From NCBI GenBank assembly GCA_041493205.1, contig JBGPYM010000076.1, positions 1-12,192 of the forward strand: a DNA stretch of 12,192 nt. The letters run 5' to 3'. Of the stretch, positions 6,403 to 12,192 are shown one piece after another. A program made the translations under genes and the position numbers. Position 1 is the first letter of the stretch. Each line of letters starts with the position of its first letter. The notes under the pieces are model-generated. The model did not search any database. It saw only the letters and a program-made list of their open reading frames with translations, and was not told where the DNA came from. Origin of the DNA: JBGPYM01 sp041493205 (lineage in GTDB: Bacteria > Bacteroidota > Ignavibacteria > UBA10030 > UBA6906).

Positions 6403-7302
6403 ATGGACGATCCCGGACTTCTTGATCCTTTGTTCCACGAAGCGGTAACGGCTCTCGATGCCGGTGACGTAGCGGGGCTGGAGCGTATTCTCGCCGCACA
6501 CCCTGAACTCCTGCATACGCGGTTGGACTCACCCGGTGCCTGGCTGCGCGACAAAGTCGGTACTGCACTGGAGGATTTCTTCGGACAACCGTACCTGCTC
6601 TGGTTTGTCGCGGAGGACCCGGTTCGCAACGGGAGATTGCCTGCGAACATTGCGCAGATGGCTCGTGTGATCATAGGGGCAGCGCAACGTGAGCGTGCCG
6701 GGAATCTCCGTGAGCAACTGGACGACACACTCCGGCTGGTTGCATGGTCCACCGTTGCGCGGGACTGCGGCGTGCAGATTGAGCTCATTGACGCACTCCT
6801 CGATGCAGGCGCATCTCCCGACCGGACTCCCGAGAACGCGCTCGTCAACGGCAATATCGCTGCCGCCGAACATCTCGTCAGGCGGGGAGCGGCATTGACT
6901 CTCGGGACGGCGCTCTATTTCGGGTGGTGGGATGACGTCTCACGACTCGCACCCTCGGCGAACGCGAGGGAGAAGCAATTCGGATTTGTCCTTTCCGCCC
7001 TGCATGGCAAGGCGGAAGCGCTCAGACGGATGATCAATCTCGGTGTTGACCTGAGCGGCCCCAGCGTCGACCTCTATGCACATGCCACACCGCTCCATCA
7101 TGCGGTAGGCTCAGGGTCTCTCGAATCGGTGAAAATGCTTGTGAATGCCGGGGCCACGCTCACGGCCAAAGACACAGCCTGGAATGGCACGCCCCTCGGG
7201 TGGGCGGAGTACTACCAGGGCGAGCACGGGCAGGATGCACGTGGCGCCCGGTATGCTGCGATCGCCGCATTCCTGAGGGATGCGGAACAAAGGCGAGAGT
7301 AA
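6403..7302 (+). CDS. Ankyrin-repeat domain protein
   Basis: 299 residues from ATG 6403; an upstream in-frame ATG at 6331 lies inside the carbonic anhydrase gene and is unlikely. No clear ribosome site. The N-terminal part begins LFHEAVTALDAGDVAGLERILAAHPELL, itself a repeat-like helix pair. Further repeats are seen around IELIDALLDAGASPD (126-140), ALVNGNIAAAEHLVRRGAAL (146-165), GKAEALRRMINLGVDL (202-217) and, best matched, TPLHHAVGSGSLESVKMLVN plus AGATLTAKD (229-257), ending in NGTPLGWAEYY (261-271). Ankyrin repeats bind other proteins; no catalytic domain or signal peptide is visible. This layout matches a bacterial stand-alone ankyrin family with the GTPLGWAE ending. Cytoplasmic, partner unknown. 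Confidence 0.88.
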   Translation: MDDPGLLDPLFHEAVTALDAGDVAGLERILAAHPELLHTRLDSPGAWLRDKVGTALEDFFGQPYLLWFVAEDPVRNGRLPANIAQMARVIIGAAQRERAGNLREQLDDTLRLVAWSTVARDCGVQIELIDALLDAGASPDRTPENALVNGNIAAAEHLVRRGAALTLGTALYFGWWDDVSRLAPSANAREKQFGFVLSALHGKAEALRRMINLGVDLSGPSVDLYAHATPLHHAVGSGSLESVKMLVNAGATLTAKDTAWNGTPLGWAEYYQGEHGQDARGARYAAIAAFLRDAEQRRE

Positions 7303-7336
7303 AGAAACCACCAGTCAGTTTACCTGAGAGGCCGTC

Positions 7337-7840
7337 GTGTCCATCATCTCCTTTTTTATCGTCCTGGCGATGTTCCATGCTCCGGATCAACAGCTGGTGC
7401 GGAAGTCACCTTCCGAATTCAACAGGCTCCGGCTCAACGAATCCCTCTGCTACACGGGTAATGGCGTTTTCGACAATATCCGGGAGTTCGGGATCGGTTC
7501 GGTGCAGGCGCAAATTGACTCCGCATTATACGAAGAGGCAGATAATCTCCTCCTCCTCCGGGGACGCATCCTGAAACGGGACGGCGACGGTGATCCGCAA
7601 CCGGCAGCTGAATCGGGAATCCTGATCGGCACGTTTGAGAACTTTCCCCAGGATCGATCCTACACCACCCTCTTTCAATTTGACATACGGCATTTCTGGA
7701 GTCCGGATACCTCGGGGCGGTTTTTCATCACGACAAAAGTGTTCCCGAATGACTACATTTGCTTCGTCACACAATCCTCCGATACTCTCGTCGAACTCTA
7801 CTACTCGGACATTTATAATCTGTCGGACCTTGTGAAATAG
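7337..7840 (+). CDS. Hypothetical, probably exported protein
   Basis: 167 residues from GTG 7337 with TGAGAGG (7325-7331) five bases upstream. The first 13 residues (MSIISFFIVLAMF) are hydrophobic and look like a short signal sequence, though without the usual basic start. The middle (LLLLRGRILKRDGDGDPQPAAESGILIG) and later parts (FWSPDTSGRFFITTK, then YICFVTQSSDTLVELYY) resemble the strand and 'D..G.F' pattern of carboxypeptidase-regulatory-like beta-sandwich domains, but the match is loose. No catalytic motif is seen. I do not recognise the family. The stop at 7838-7840 directly abuts the next ATG at 7841. Confidence 0.7.
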   Translation: MSIISFFIVLAMFHAPDQQLVRKSPSEFNRLRLNESLCYTGNGVFDNIREFGIGSVQAQIDSALYEEADNLLLLRGRILKRDGDGDPQPAAESGILIGTFENFPQDRSYTTLFQFDIRHFWSPDTSGRFFITTKVFPNDYICFVTQSSDTLVELYYSDIYNLSDLVK

Positions 7841-7939
7841 ATGCTGCCCATTATCGCCTTTCTCATGCTGACCTCTTCCGCGGGCGGTGGACAGGCGGTG
7901 CGCGACTCGTTCTACACTACGGCCGGCAGGGGACGGTAA
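7841..7939 (+). CDS. Signal-peptide-like minigene or truncated secreted-protein start
   Basis: A 32-residue frame begins at ATG 7841, immediately after the previous stop, and ends at TAA 7937-7939. Residues 1-15 (MLPIIAFLMLTSSAG) are hydrophobic with a plausible signal-peptidase region; the remainder is GGQAVRDSFYTTAGRGR. The abutting start suggests coupling to the upstream gene. It is either a tiny exported peptide or the surviving start of a longer secreted protein whose body was lost when the DUF1697 sequence became its neighbour. No homology can be claimed at this length. Confidence 0.35.
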   Translation: MLPIIAFLMLTSSAGGGQAVRDSFYTTAGRGR

Positions 7940-8484
7940 TCACGGCACTTTATGTTTCTCTCCTCCGGGGAGTCAATCTGGCCGGGCACAGGAAAGTCGC
8001 CATGGCTGACCTGCGGCAGCTGTGTGCGGATATCGGATTTGCCAATCCGCAGTCGCTCCTCAACTCGGGAAATCTGCTCTTCGAGTCGGAGAAAGGAACG
8101 CCCGTGCAGCTTGAGCGCATCCTGGAAGCTGAGACGAAGAAGCGCCTCGGCCTCGCCACCGAATTCTTTGTCCGGACGCCGAGGGAATGGGCAGGGGTCA
8201 TCGCCGACAATCCGTTCACGAAGGAGGCCATCAGCGATCCGGGCCATCTTCTGGTGATGTTCCTCAAGGACAGGGTCGGACCGAAGGAGGTTGCATCGCT
8301 CCGGAAGGCGATTACAGGGCCGGAGGTAGTCCGTGGGACCGGGAAACAGGTGTATATCACGTACCCTGCCGGCGTAGGGCGATCGCGCCTGACCAGTGCC
8401 CTCATCGATGCGAAACTCGGGACGCGCGGCACAGGCCGCAACTGGAACACCGTCCTAAAACTTGGAAACCTCGCCCGCAAATAA
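7939..8484 (+). CDS. DUF1697 family protein with non-canonical or lost start codon
   Basis: Residues ALYVSLLRGVNLAGHRKVAM followed by ADLRQLCADIGF, then LLNSGNLLFES, are the conserved N-terminal region of DUF1697, where members normally begin M-x-x-Y-x-x-LLRGINVGG. The C-terminal parts KQVYITYPAGVGRSRLT and TGRNWNTVLKL are also typical. The function of the family is unknown; it is soluble and about 180 residues long, as here (181) if translation starts near 7939. At that place the codon is ATC, preceded by AGGGGA (7928-7933). No ATG, GTG or TTG occurs in frame from 7819 until ATG 8002. Starting at 8002 would remove the conserved LLRGVNLAGH block. So either ATC is used at low level, or the start has been lost and the gene is decaying. 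Confidence 0.8.
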   Translation: MTALYVSLLRGVNLAGHRKVAMADLRQLCADIGFANPQSLLNSGNLLFESEKGTPVQLERILEAETKKRLGLATEFFVRTPREWAGVIADNPFTKEAISDPGHLLVMFLKDRVGPKEVASLRKAITGPEVVRGTGKQVYITYPAGVGRSRLTSALIDAKLGTRGTGRNWNTVLKLGNLARK

Positions 8485-8533
8485 ACCCGACCGGGATTAC
8501 ACTTTCAGAACATGATCGCACATTGAGGACACA

Positions 8534-9232
8534 ATGAATTCCTGCTGCGCGGATTTCCAGAATGGCGTGCGCTCCCAGTTCAACGAAGAAATTGCCGAAG
8601 ACGACCGGAAGAGGTACCGGCGCAAGGGTCCAAACCCTACGACGCGCCTGCTTCGGAACATGGTTCTGCGTGCCGGCGGAGGCCGGTCAATGCTCGATGT
8701 CGGAGGAGGTATCGGAGCGCTCAGTTTTGAACTTCTGGCGGCCGGTGTTGAACAATCGACCCTGGTCGATGCATCGGCCGCGTACCAGGCCGTTGCCCGG
8801 AATGAGGCGATGCACCGGGGGGACAACAGCCGCATAACATTCATCGAAGGGGATTTTGTCGACATCGGGCGAGACGTTCCAACAGCCGATATCGTCGTGC
8901 TGGACCGCGTCGTGTGCTGCTATCCGATCGCTGAGACTCTTCTTGAGGAAGCGTTCAGACACAGTACCAGGGTGTGTGCCCTCTCCTTTCCGCGTGATTT
9001 CTGGCTCATACGATGGGTGACGCTCCTTCAAAACCGGGTGCGTGCGATCAGGCATAACGCATTCCGGGTTTATGTGCATCCTGCGAAGACCATCGAAGCG
9101 CTGGCCGAACAGAACGGTTTTCGCCGCGTAGAGCACGGGGGGACGTTCATCTGGTCGGTCAATGTCTATCTCCGCAACGACGGAATAGCACCAGCGCACG
9201 ACGGGGAACCGCCGGCCGTCACGAAGGGTTGA
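8534..9232 (+). CDS. Class I SAM-dependent methyltransferase (second type)
   Basis: 232 residues from ATG 8534, with GAGGA (8524-8528) as ribosome site. The N-terminal NSCCADFQNGVRSQFNEEIA and RYRRKGPNPTTRLL are characteristic of a methyltransferase subfamily that I recall as distantly similar to magnesium-protoporphyrin O-methyltransferase, though pigment genes are absent here. Motif I is MLDVGGGIGALSFELLAAG (53-71), followed by LVDAS (77-81), IEGDFVDI (104-111) and VVLDRVVCCYP (121-131), which is subfamily-specific, and SFPRDFW (151-157). The later VYVHPAKTIEALAEQNGFRR is also typical. The protein looks complete and cytoplasmic. The acceptor is unknown. It differs clearly from the methyltransferase at 3625, so it is not a tandem copy. 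Confidence 0.9.
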   Translation: MNSCCADFQNGVRSQFNEEIAEDDRKRYRRKGPNPTTRLLRNMVLRAGGGRSMLDVGGGIGALSFELLAAGVEQSTLVDASAAYQAVARNEAMHRGDNSRITFIEGDFVDIGRDVPTADIVVLDRVVCCYPIAETLLEEAFRHSTRVCALSFPRDFWLIRWVTLLQNRVRAIRHNAFRVYVHPAKTIEALAEQNGFRRVEHGGTFIWSVNVYLRNDGIAPAHDGEPPAVTKG

Positions 9233-9284
9233 AATAATTGAACTGTGGGAACGGATTTGACCTTAGAACGGACGAGGAGGAGCG

Positions 9285-10190
9285 ATGTCGATACGACCGA
9301 TCAAGCAGATTATCGAGGCGCAGCCGACGATTGAGGGCGCGGGAGTGCATCTGCGCCGTGCATTCGGATTCGGCAAAACGGATGAGTTTGACCCGTTCCT
9401 GCTCTTCGACGACTTCCGGAATGAGAACCCCCGGGATTATCTCGCCGGGTTCCCCTGGCATCCGCACCGCGGCATCGAAACCATCACCTACGTCCTTGCC
9501 GGCTCGGTGAACCACGGGGACAGTCTGGGGAACACCGGCACGCTGGGATCCGGCGACGTGCAGTGGATGACCGCAGGGAGCGGCATTCTTCATCAGGAGA
9601 TGCCCACAGGAGACGAGCGGGGACGGATGCACGGGTTTCAATTGTGGGCCAACCTCCCTTCTTCGCTCAAGATGACGAAGCCCCGGTATCAGGATGTCCC
9701 CGGAGGTGAGATTCCTGAAATTACGGACGACGACGGTACCGTCGTTCGAGTCGTTTGCGGAGAGTTCTGGGGGAAAAAAGGTCCGGTGGAAGGGGTCGCG
9801 GCAGATCCCCGCTACATCGATGTGCGCGTTCCGCCTGGCCGGCGGAAAACCCTGCCGGTCGAGACTTCCCGCCACGCTTTTGCATACGTGTTCGAGGGGT
9901 CGGGCTCATTCCGCGATGCATCCGATCCCGTCGCCGTCAAGACGGAACGGGTCGGAACGGCCGGGGGCGCCCCGGCAGCAGAAACGCAGAACAGGTCCCT
10001 GGTGTTATTTGATGCCGGCGACGAAGTCACCGTTCAGGCAGGGCCGGAGGGGATACGATTCCTCCTCGTTTCCGGGCAACCGCTGAAAGAACCGGTGGCC
10101 TGGTACGGTCCTATCGTGATGAACACGGAGCAGGAACTGCGGCAGGCCTATGACGAACTCCGGAACGGCACGTTTATCAAGAGCCGATGA
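9285..10190 (+). CDS. Pirin family protein
   Basis: 301 residues from ATG 9285 behind a strong GAGGAGGAG ribosome site. It is a bicupin. The metal ligands expected in the N-terminal cupin are present: H59 and H61 in FPWHPHRGIETITY, H103 and E105 in ILHQEMP. The motif GSVNHGDSLGNTGTLGSGDV with QWMTAGSGI is the classic pirin core, and the C-terminal cupin ends GPIVMNTEQELRQAYDEL. Some bacterial pirins cleave quercetin or modulate metabolic enzymes, and many are redox-responsive; the role here is not determined. Insertion-like residues around TERVGTAGGAPAAETQNRS (about 227-245) lengthen a loop of the second domain. Cytoplasmic, intact. It starts 52 bases after the methyltransferase and is followed after six bases by a lipoprotein gene. 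Confidence 0.95.
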   Translation: MSIRPIKQIIEAQPTIEGAGVHLRRAFGFGKTDEFDPFLLFDDFRNENPRDYLAGFPWHPHRGIETITYVLAGSVNHGDSLGNTGTLGSGDVQWMTAGSGILHQEMPTGDERGRMHGFQLWANLPSSLKMTKPRYQDVPGGEIPEITDDDGTVVRVVCGEFWGKKGPVEGVAADPRYIDVRVPPGRRKTLPVETSRHAFAYVFEGSGSFRDASDPVAVKTERVGTAGGAPAAETQNRSLVLFDAGDEVTVQAGPEGIRFLLVSGQPLKEPVAWYGPIVMNTEQELRQAYDELRNGTFIKSR

Positions 10191-10196
10191 GTACCG

Positions 10197-10607
10197 ATGA
10201 ATCCCCGGGTGTTGCTGGTGGTCGCGCTTTCATTGTGTACCTGGCTCTCCTGCGAGCGGGATTTTGCCGTCCCGAACGGCCCGGATGTTCATGACAATGT
10301 TGCGGTGCAACTTGTCCTCACGGGTGACGTCACCGCCGGAACAATTCCTCTGACAGTCAGTTTTACCGGCACGTTGTACGGATTGATCGACACGCTCCTC
10401 TTGCAGGTCCCCGAGGTATTCTTCGACGGAGGGACAGACCAGGTTCCGGTAGTGTATGTCCCCCTCCCCGATACGCTTGCACGCGCGCAACGGATCTATA
10501 CCGCCAGGGAACACTACTTTCGGCACGGGACGTTCCGGGCGGTGATGGTACTGCACAGTCGTTATGGCACCATTGTCTCCGACACGTGCAGAATCTCCGT
10601 TGAGTAG
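10197..10607 (+). CDS. Putative lipoprotein with Ig/PKD-like beta domain
   Basis: 136 residues from ATG 10197, six bases after the pirin stop, without a clear ribosome site. The signal sequence MNPRVLLVVALSLCTWLSC ends at Cys19, with Trp at the -3 position of the lipobox, followed by ERDF as in many lipoproteins of the Bacteroidota and relatives. The mature part is beta-rich: VAVQLVLTGDVTAGTIPLTV with SFTGTLYG recalls the opening strands of PKD-like domains, and the ending FRAVMVLHSRYGTIVSDTCR resembles their last strands. One such domain would fill the protein. It is probably surface- or periplasm-facing. No enzymatic motif; family not recognised by name. Confidence 0.75.
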   Translation: MNPRVLLVVALSLCTWLSCERDFAVPNGPDVHDNVAVQLVLTGDVTAGTIPLTVSFTGTLYGLIDTLLLQVPEVFFDGGTDQVPVVYVPLPDTLARAQRIYTAREHYFRHGTFRAVMVLHSRYGTIVSDTCRISVE

Positions 10608-10641
10608 CACAACCGGTGTCAGAAAAGACGCAACCACTTCG

Positions 10642-11163
10642 ATGAACAATGAAATAGTGCTTCTGCAGATCGATCACGCCCTCGCATCGGACGTACAGGA
10701 GGGGAGAGATGCATTCGAGCAGAAGCACGGTGTCCGTATCATGACAGACCTTGTCGTGGTGCGGGAAGTGATCCGTCAGACCCTCGCCCTGCTTGCCGCG
10801 CATCCCCGCGATACACGCTGGGGCGGTTACCTCGTTGTGGATCCGGGAACCAGCACTGTGGTGGGCACGTGCGGATTCAAGACCGGACCGACAGATGAGG
10901 GTGTCGTGGAAATTGCCTACTTTACGTTCCCGGAATTTGAGGGACAGGGATTCGCTACCGCCATGGCGGCAAGACTCAAACGGCTTGCGGGAGAGTCCGC
11001 CGCCGTCCAGCGGATCATCGCGTACACGCTCCCCGAACGGAATCCTTCGACACGGATTCTCGAAAAGATCGGCATGCAATTCACCGGGGAAGTCGATGAT
11101 CCGGAGGATGGCCTTGTGTGGCGGTGGGAATGCTCTCCGGCGGAGAGGGCACCGTCTGCGTGA
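10642..11163 (+). CDS. GNAT family N-acetyltransferase
   Basis: 173 residues from ATG 10642. An in-frame ATG at 10564 lies inside the upstream gene and would add an unlike-family extension. Acetyl-CoA-dependent transfer is indicated by the GNAT fold: GGYLVVDPGTSTVVGTCGFK (61-80) for strands beta2-beta3, IAYFTFPEFEGQGFATAM (91-108) carrying motif A as E100-G-Q-G-F-A, and RIIAYTLPERNPSTRILEKIGM (124-145) for beta5 to alpha4. The last resembles RimJ/RimL and related enzymes, in which the Asn packs near CoA. The acceptor is unknown. In contrast with the remnant at 4946, all core elements are present. No clear ribosome site; the stop at 11161-11163 is seven bases before the next start. Confidence 0.88.
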   Translation: MNNEIVLLQIDHALASDVQEGRDAFEQKHGVRIMTDLVVVREVIRQTLALLAAHPRDTRWGGYLVVDPGTSTVVGTCGFKTGPTDEGVVEIAYFTFPEFEGQGFATAMAARLKRLAGESAAVQRIIAYTLPERNPSTRILEKIGMQFTGEVDDPEDGLVWRWECSPAERAPSA

Positions 11164-11170
11164 ATTACCC

Positions 11171-11719
11171 ATGACCCGGGCGGTTATTTTTGTCGGCATG
11201 ACGTGCATTCTCGCATACGTGTCGCGGCATTCTCTGAGGGTACCCGCTTCCCACGGGTTTTTTCGCTTTTTCGCCTGGGAAGCCATACTTGCCCTGAGCC
11301 TGCTCAACGCCCCTCGCTGGTTCGATGAACCGCTTTCTCTCACGCAGATATTCTCGTGGCTGCTCCTGCTGGGTTCCCTTGTCCTTGTCGTGCCAGGCGC
11401 ACTCGCTTTTGTGAGGTCGGGCAACATCTCCCGCCACCGCACGGATGCGACCCTCTTTCCGTTTGAGCGGACGACCAGTCTCGTCACGTCCGGCGCTTAC
11501 CGGTATATCCGGCACCCGATGTACGGTGCCCTCCTGCTCCTTGCGTGGGGCGTGTACTGCAAGGACCCTTCATGGACCGGAAGTGTGCTGGTGGTTGTTG
11601 CGAGCATCTTCCTGTTCAAAACCGCAACTGCTGACGAAGCTGAATGCATACGTTATTTCGGCGAGGCATACCGCGGATACATGCGCGACACCCGCCGGTT
11701 CGTACCGTTCCTGTTCTAG
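11171..11719 (+). CDS. ICMT-like (isoprenylcysteine/phospholipid) membrane methyltransferase
   Basis: 182 residues from ATG 11171, without a strong ribosome site but only seven bases after the previous stop, so coupled translation is likely. Hydrophobic segments lie at about residues 4-18, 34-47, 59-80, 117-129 and 137-152. The family signature SGAYRYIRHPMYGA is at 107-120, with Ala in place of the more common Pro. The C-terminal DEAECIRYFGEAYRGYMRDT plus RRFVPFLF (155-182) gives the second conserved block, ending 'RFVPFLF' as in the copy at 2110 ('RIIPFIL'). A charged cytoplasmic loop (RSGNISRHRTDATLFPFERT) precedes the signature. The product should methylate a membrane or small-molecule substrate with SAM; the substrate is unknown. 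Intact. Confidence 0.87.
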   Translation: MTRAVIFVGMTCILAYVSRHSLRVPASHGFFRFFAWEAILALSLLNAPRWFDEPLSLTQIFSWLLLLGSLVLVVPGALAFVRSGNISRHRTDATLFPFERTTSLVTSGAYRYIRHPMYGALLLLAWGVYCKDPSWTGSVLVVVASIFLFKTATADEAECIRYFGEAYRGYMRDTRRFVPFLF

Positions 11720-11754
11720 AGAATCCGTCTTTGGCTATTCACTGAGGAGACACT

Positions 11755-12111
11755 GTGACCACTCGTCCACTTCCGCCCCCGCACAAACCGTTGCATCTTG
11801 CCGCCATCATGGTGACGCGCGGTTTCGCACTTTTTCCGTTCGGCCTTTTGACCCTCGGCATCGGCATGGCGATATACCACTGGACCGAGGATCTGAGCTG
11901 GGCTGATTCGTTTTTGAATGCGGCCATGCTTGTAGGCGGCATGGGCCCGGTCGACCCGATTCACACTCTTGCAGGGAAATGGCTGGTCGGTTCCTATGCG
12001 TTGTTTGCCGGCGTCTTCTTCCTGGTGCTTGCGGGCGTGATGCTGGCGCCCGTCATACACCACACGCTCCACCGGTTTCACCTTGAACGTGATTCGCGCG
12101 CTGACGCATGA
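11755..12111 (+). CDS. Two-helix membrane protein resembling a degenerate potassium-channel pore
   Basis: 118 residues from GTG 11755 with GAGGA (11744-11748) as ribosome site. A proline-rich N-terminus precedes helix 1 (about 22-42). Then SWADSFLNAAMLVGGMGPVD (48-67) sits where the pore helix and filter of two-helix ion channels lie. Helix 2 is at about 78-100, followed by a charged tail HHTLHRFHLERD. The topology matches Ion_trans_2-type pores, but the TVGYG filter is replaced by GGMGPVD, so potassium selectivity is unlikely. I recall such small proteins only as uncharacterised. Its stop overlaps the next start as ATGA, so it is co-translated with the transporter gene. Confidence 0.78.
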   Translation: MTTRPLPPPHKPLHLAAIMVTRGFALFPFGLLTLGIGMAIYHWTEDLSWADSFLNAAMLVGGMGPVDPIHTLAGKWLVGSYALFAGVFFLVLAGVMLAPVIHHTLHRFHLERDSRADA

Positions 12112-12192
12112 GGGTCAGGACCGCCGTTCTGACGACACTGGCGCTCATTGCCTTCGCAGCAAATTCTCTCCTCTGCCGGCTGGCACTTCGGA
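12108..12192 (+). CDS. EamA/DMT-family transporter, N-terminal fragment (3' partial)
   Basis: The frame opens at ATG 12108 inside the previous stop (ATGA) and runs off the window end after 28 codons. The residues MRVRTAVLTTLALIAFAANS and LLCRLALR form the first membrane helix of EamA-type drug/metabolite transporters, where 'FAANSLLCRLAL' is a recurring opening. The export substrate cannot be told. The assignment rests only on this first helix. Confidence 0.65.
   Translation, partial: MRVRTAVLTTLALIAFAANSLLCRLALR

Noticed and set aside
9219..9875. 218-codon open frame on the minus strand
   Set aside because: Opposite the pirin gene, whose metal ligands and motifs are unambiguous.
10564..10641. 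Upstream in-frame ATG 10564 as start of the GNAT gene
   Set aside because: It lies within the preceding gene, and the extra 26 residues do not resemble the family; ATG 10642 fits the usual N-terminus better.
10363..11487. 374-codon open frame on the minus strand
   Set aside because: Opposite the lipoprotein, GNAT and ICMT-like genes; arginine-rich and motif-free, so a shadow frame.
1..12192. Integron attC sites, tRNA genes, insertion-sequence ends or CRISPR repeats
   Set aside because: No inverted core pairs, cloverleaf, transposase-like frame or regularly spaced repeat was recognised by eye; most gaps are too short to hold them.

Overview
The window is one uninterrupted run of about twenty short genes, all on the + strand, with gaps mostly under 75 bases and several start/stop overlaps. 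No RNA gene, transposase, integrase, CRISPR array or convincing rho-independent terminator was seen. The DNA is moderately GC-rich by eye. Many starts carry GAGGA-type Shine-Dalgarno sites, and GTG and TTG starts occur. Two lipoproteins, one with a 'SCERDF' lipobox region and a beta-rich body, and the set of accessory families suggest a Gram-negative bacterium, possibly of the Bacteroidota/Ignavibacteriota/Chlorobiota group. That placement is a low-confidence inference.

Left part (1-3046): a 5'-truncated DUF1572 (DinB-superfamily) domain is fused in frame to a membrane methyltransferase domain of the isoprenylcysteine carboxyl methyltransferase / phospholipid methyltransferase type (ICMT-like). 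It is followed by a broken second ICMT-like gene (nonsense codon plus internal deletion), a small DoxX-like membrane protein, a third ICMT-like gene behind a possible leader peptide and Shine-Dalgarno hairpin, and a separate DinB-family gene. Centre (3076-6389): a RibD-C/DHFR-like reductase, a soluble SAM methyltransferase, a lipoprotein, a GNAT acetyltransferase remnant whose middle has been deleted in frame, a four-helix membrane protein and a beta-carbonic anhydrase.

Right part (6403-12192): an ankyrin-repeat protein, an exported protein of unknown function, a 32-codon signal-peptide-like minigene, a DUF1697 protein with no ATG/GTG/TTG where its start should be, a second soluble SAM methyltransferase, a pirin, a lipoprotein with an Ig/PKD-like body, a full-length GNAT, a fourth ICMT-like methyltransferase, a two-helix channel-like membrane protein, and the first 28 codons of an EamA/DMT transporter.

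The genes do not form one recognisable pathway. They look like an accretion of small modification, detoxification and stress genes: methyl and acetyl transfer, DinB-type metal-dependent enzymes, reductase, pirin and carbonic anhydrase. The points that stand out are four ICMT-like methyltransferase domains in 12 kb, DinB-type domains next to or fused with two of them, and several genes in different states of decay (fusion, nonsense plus deletion, in-frame deletion, lost start).
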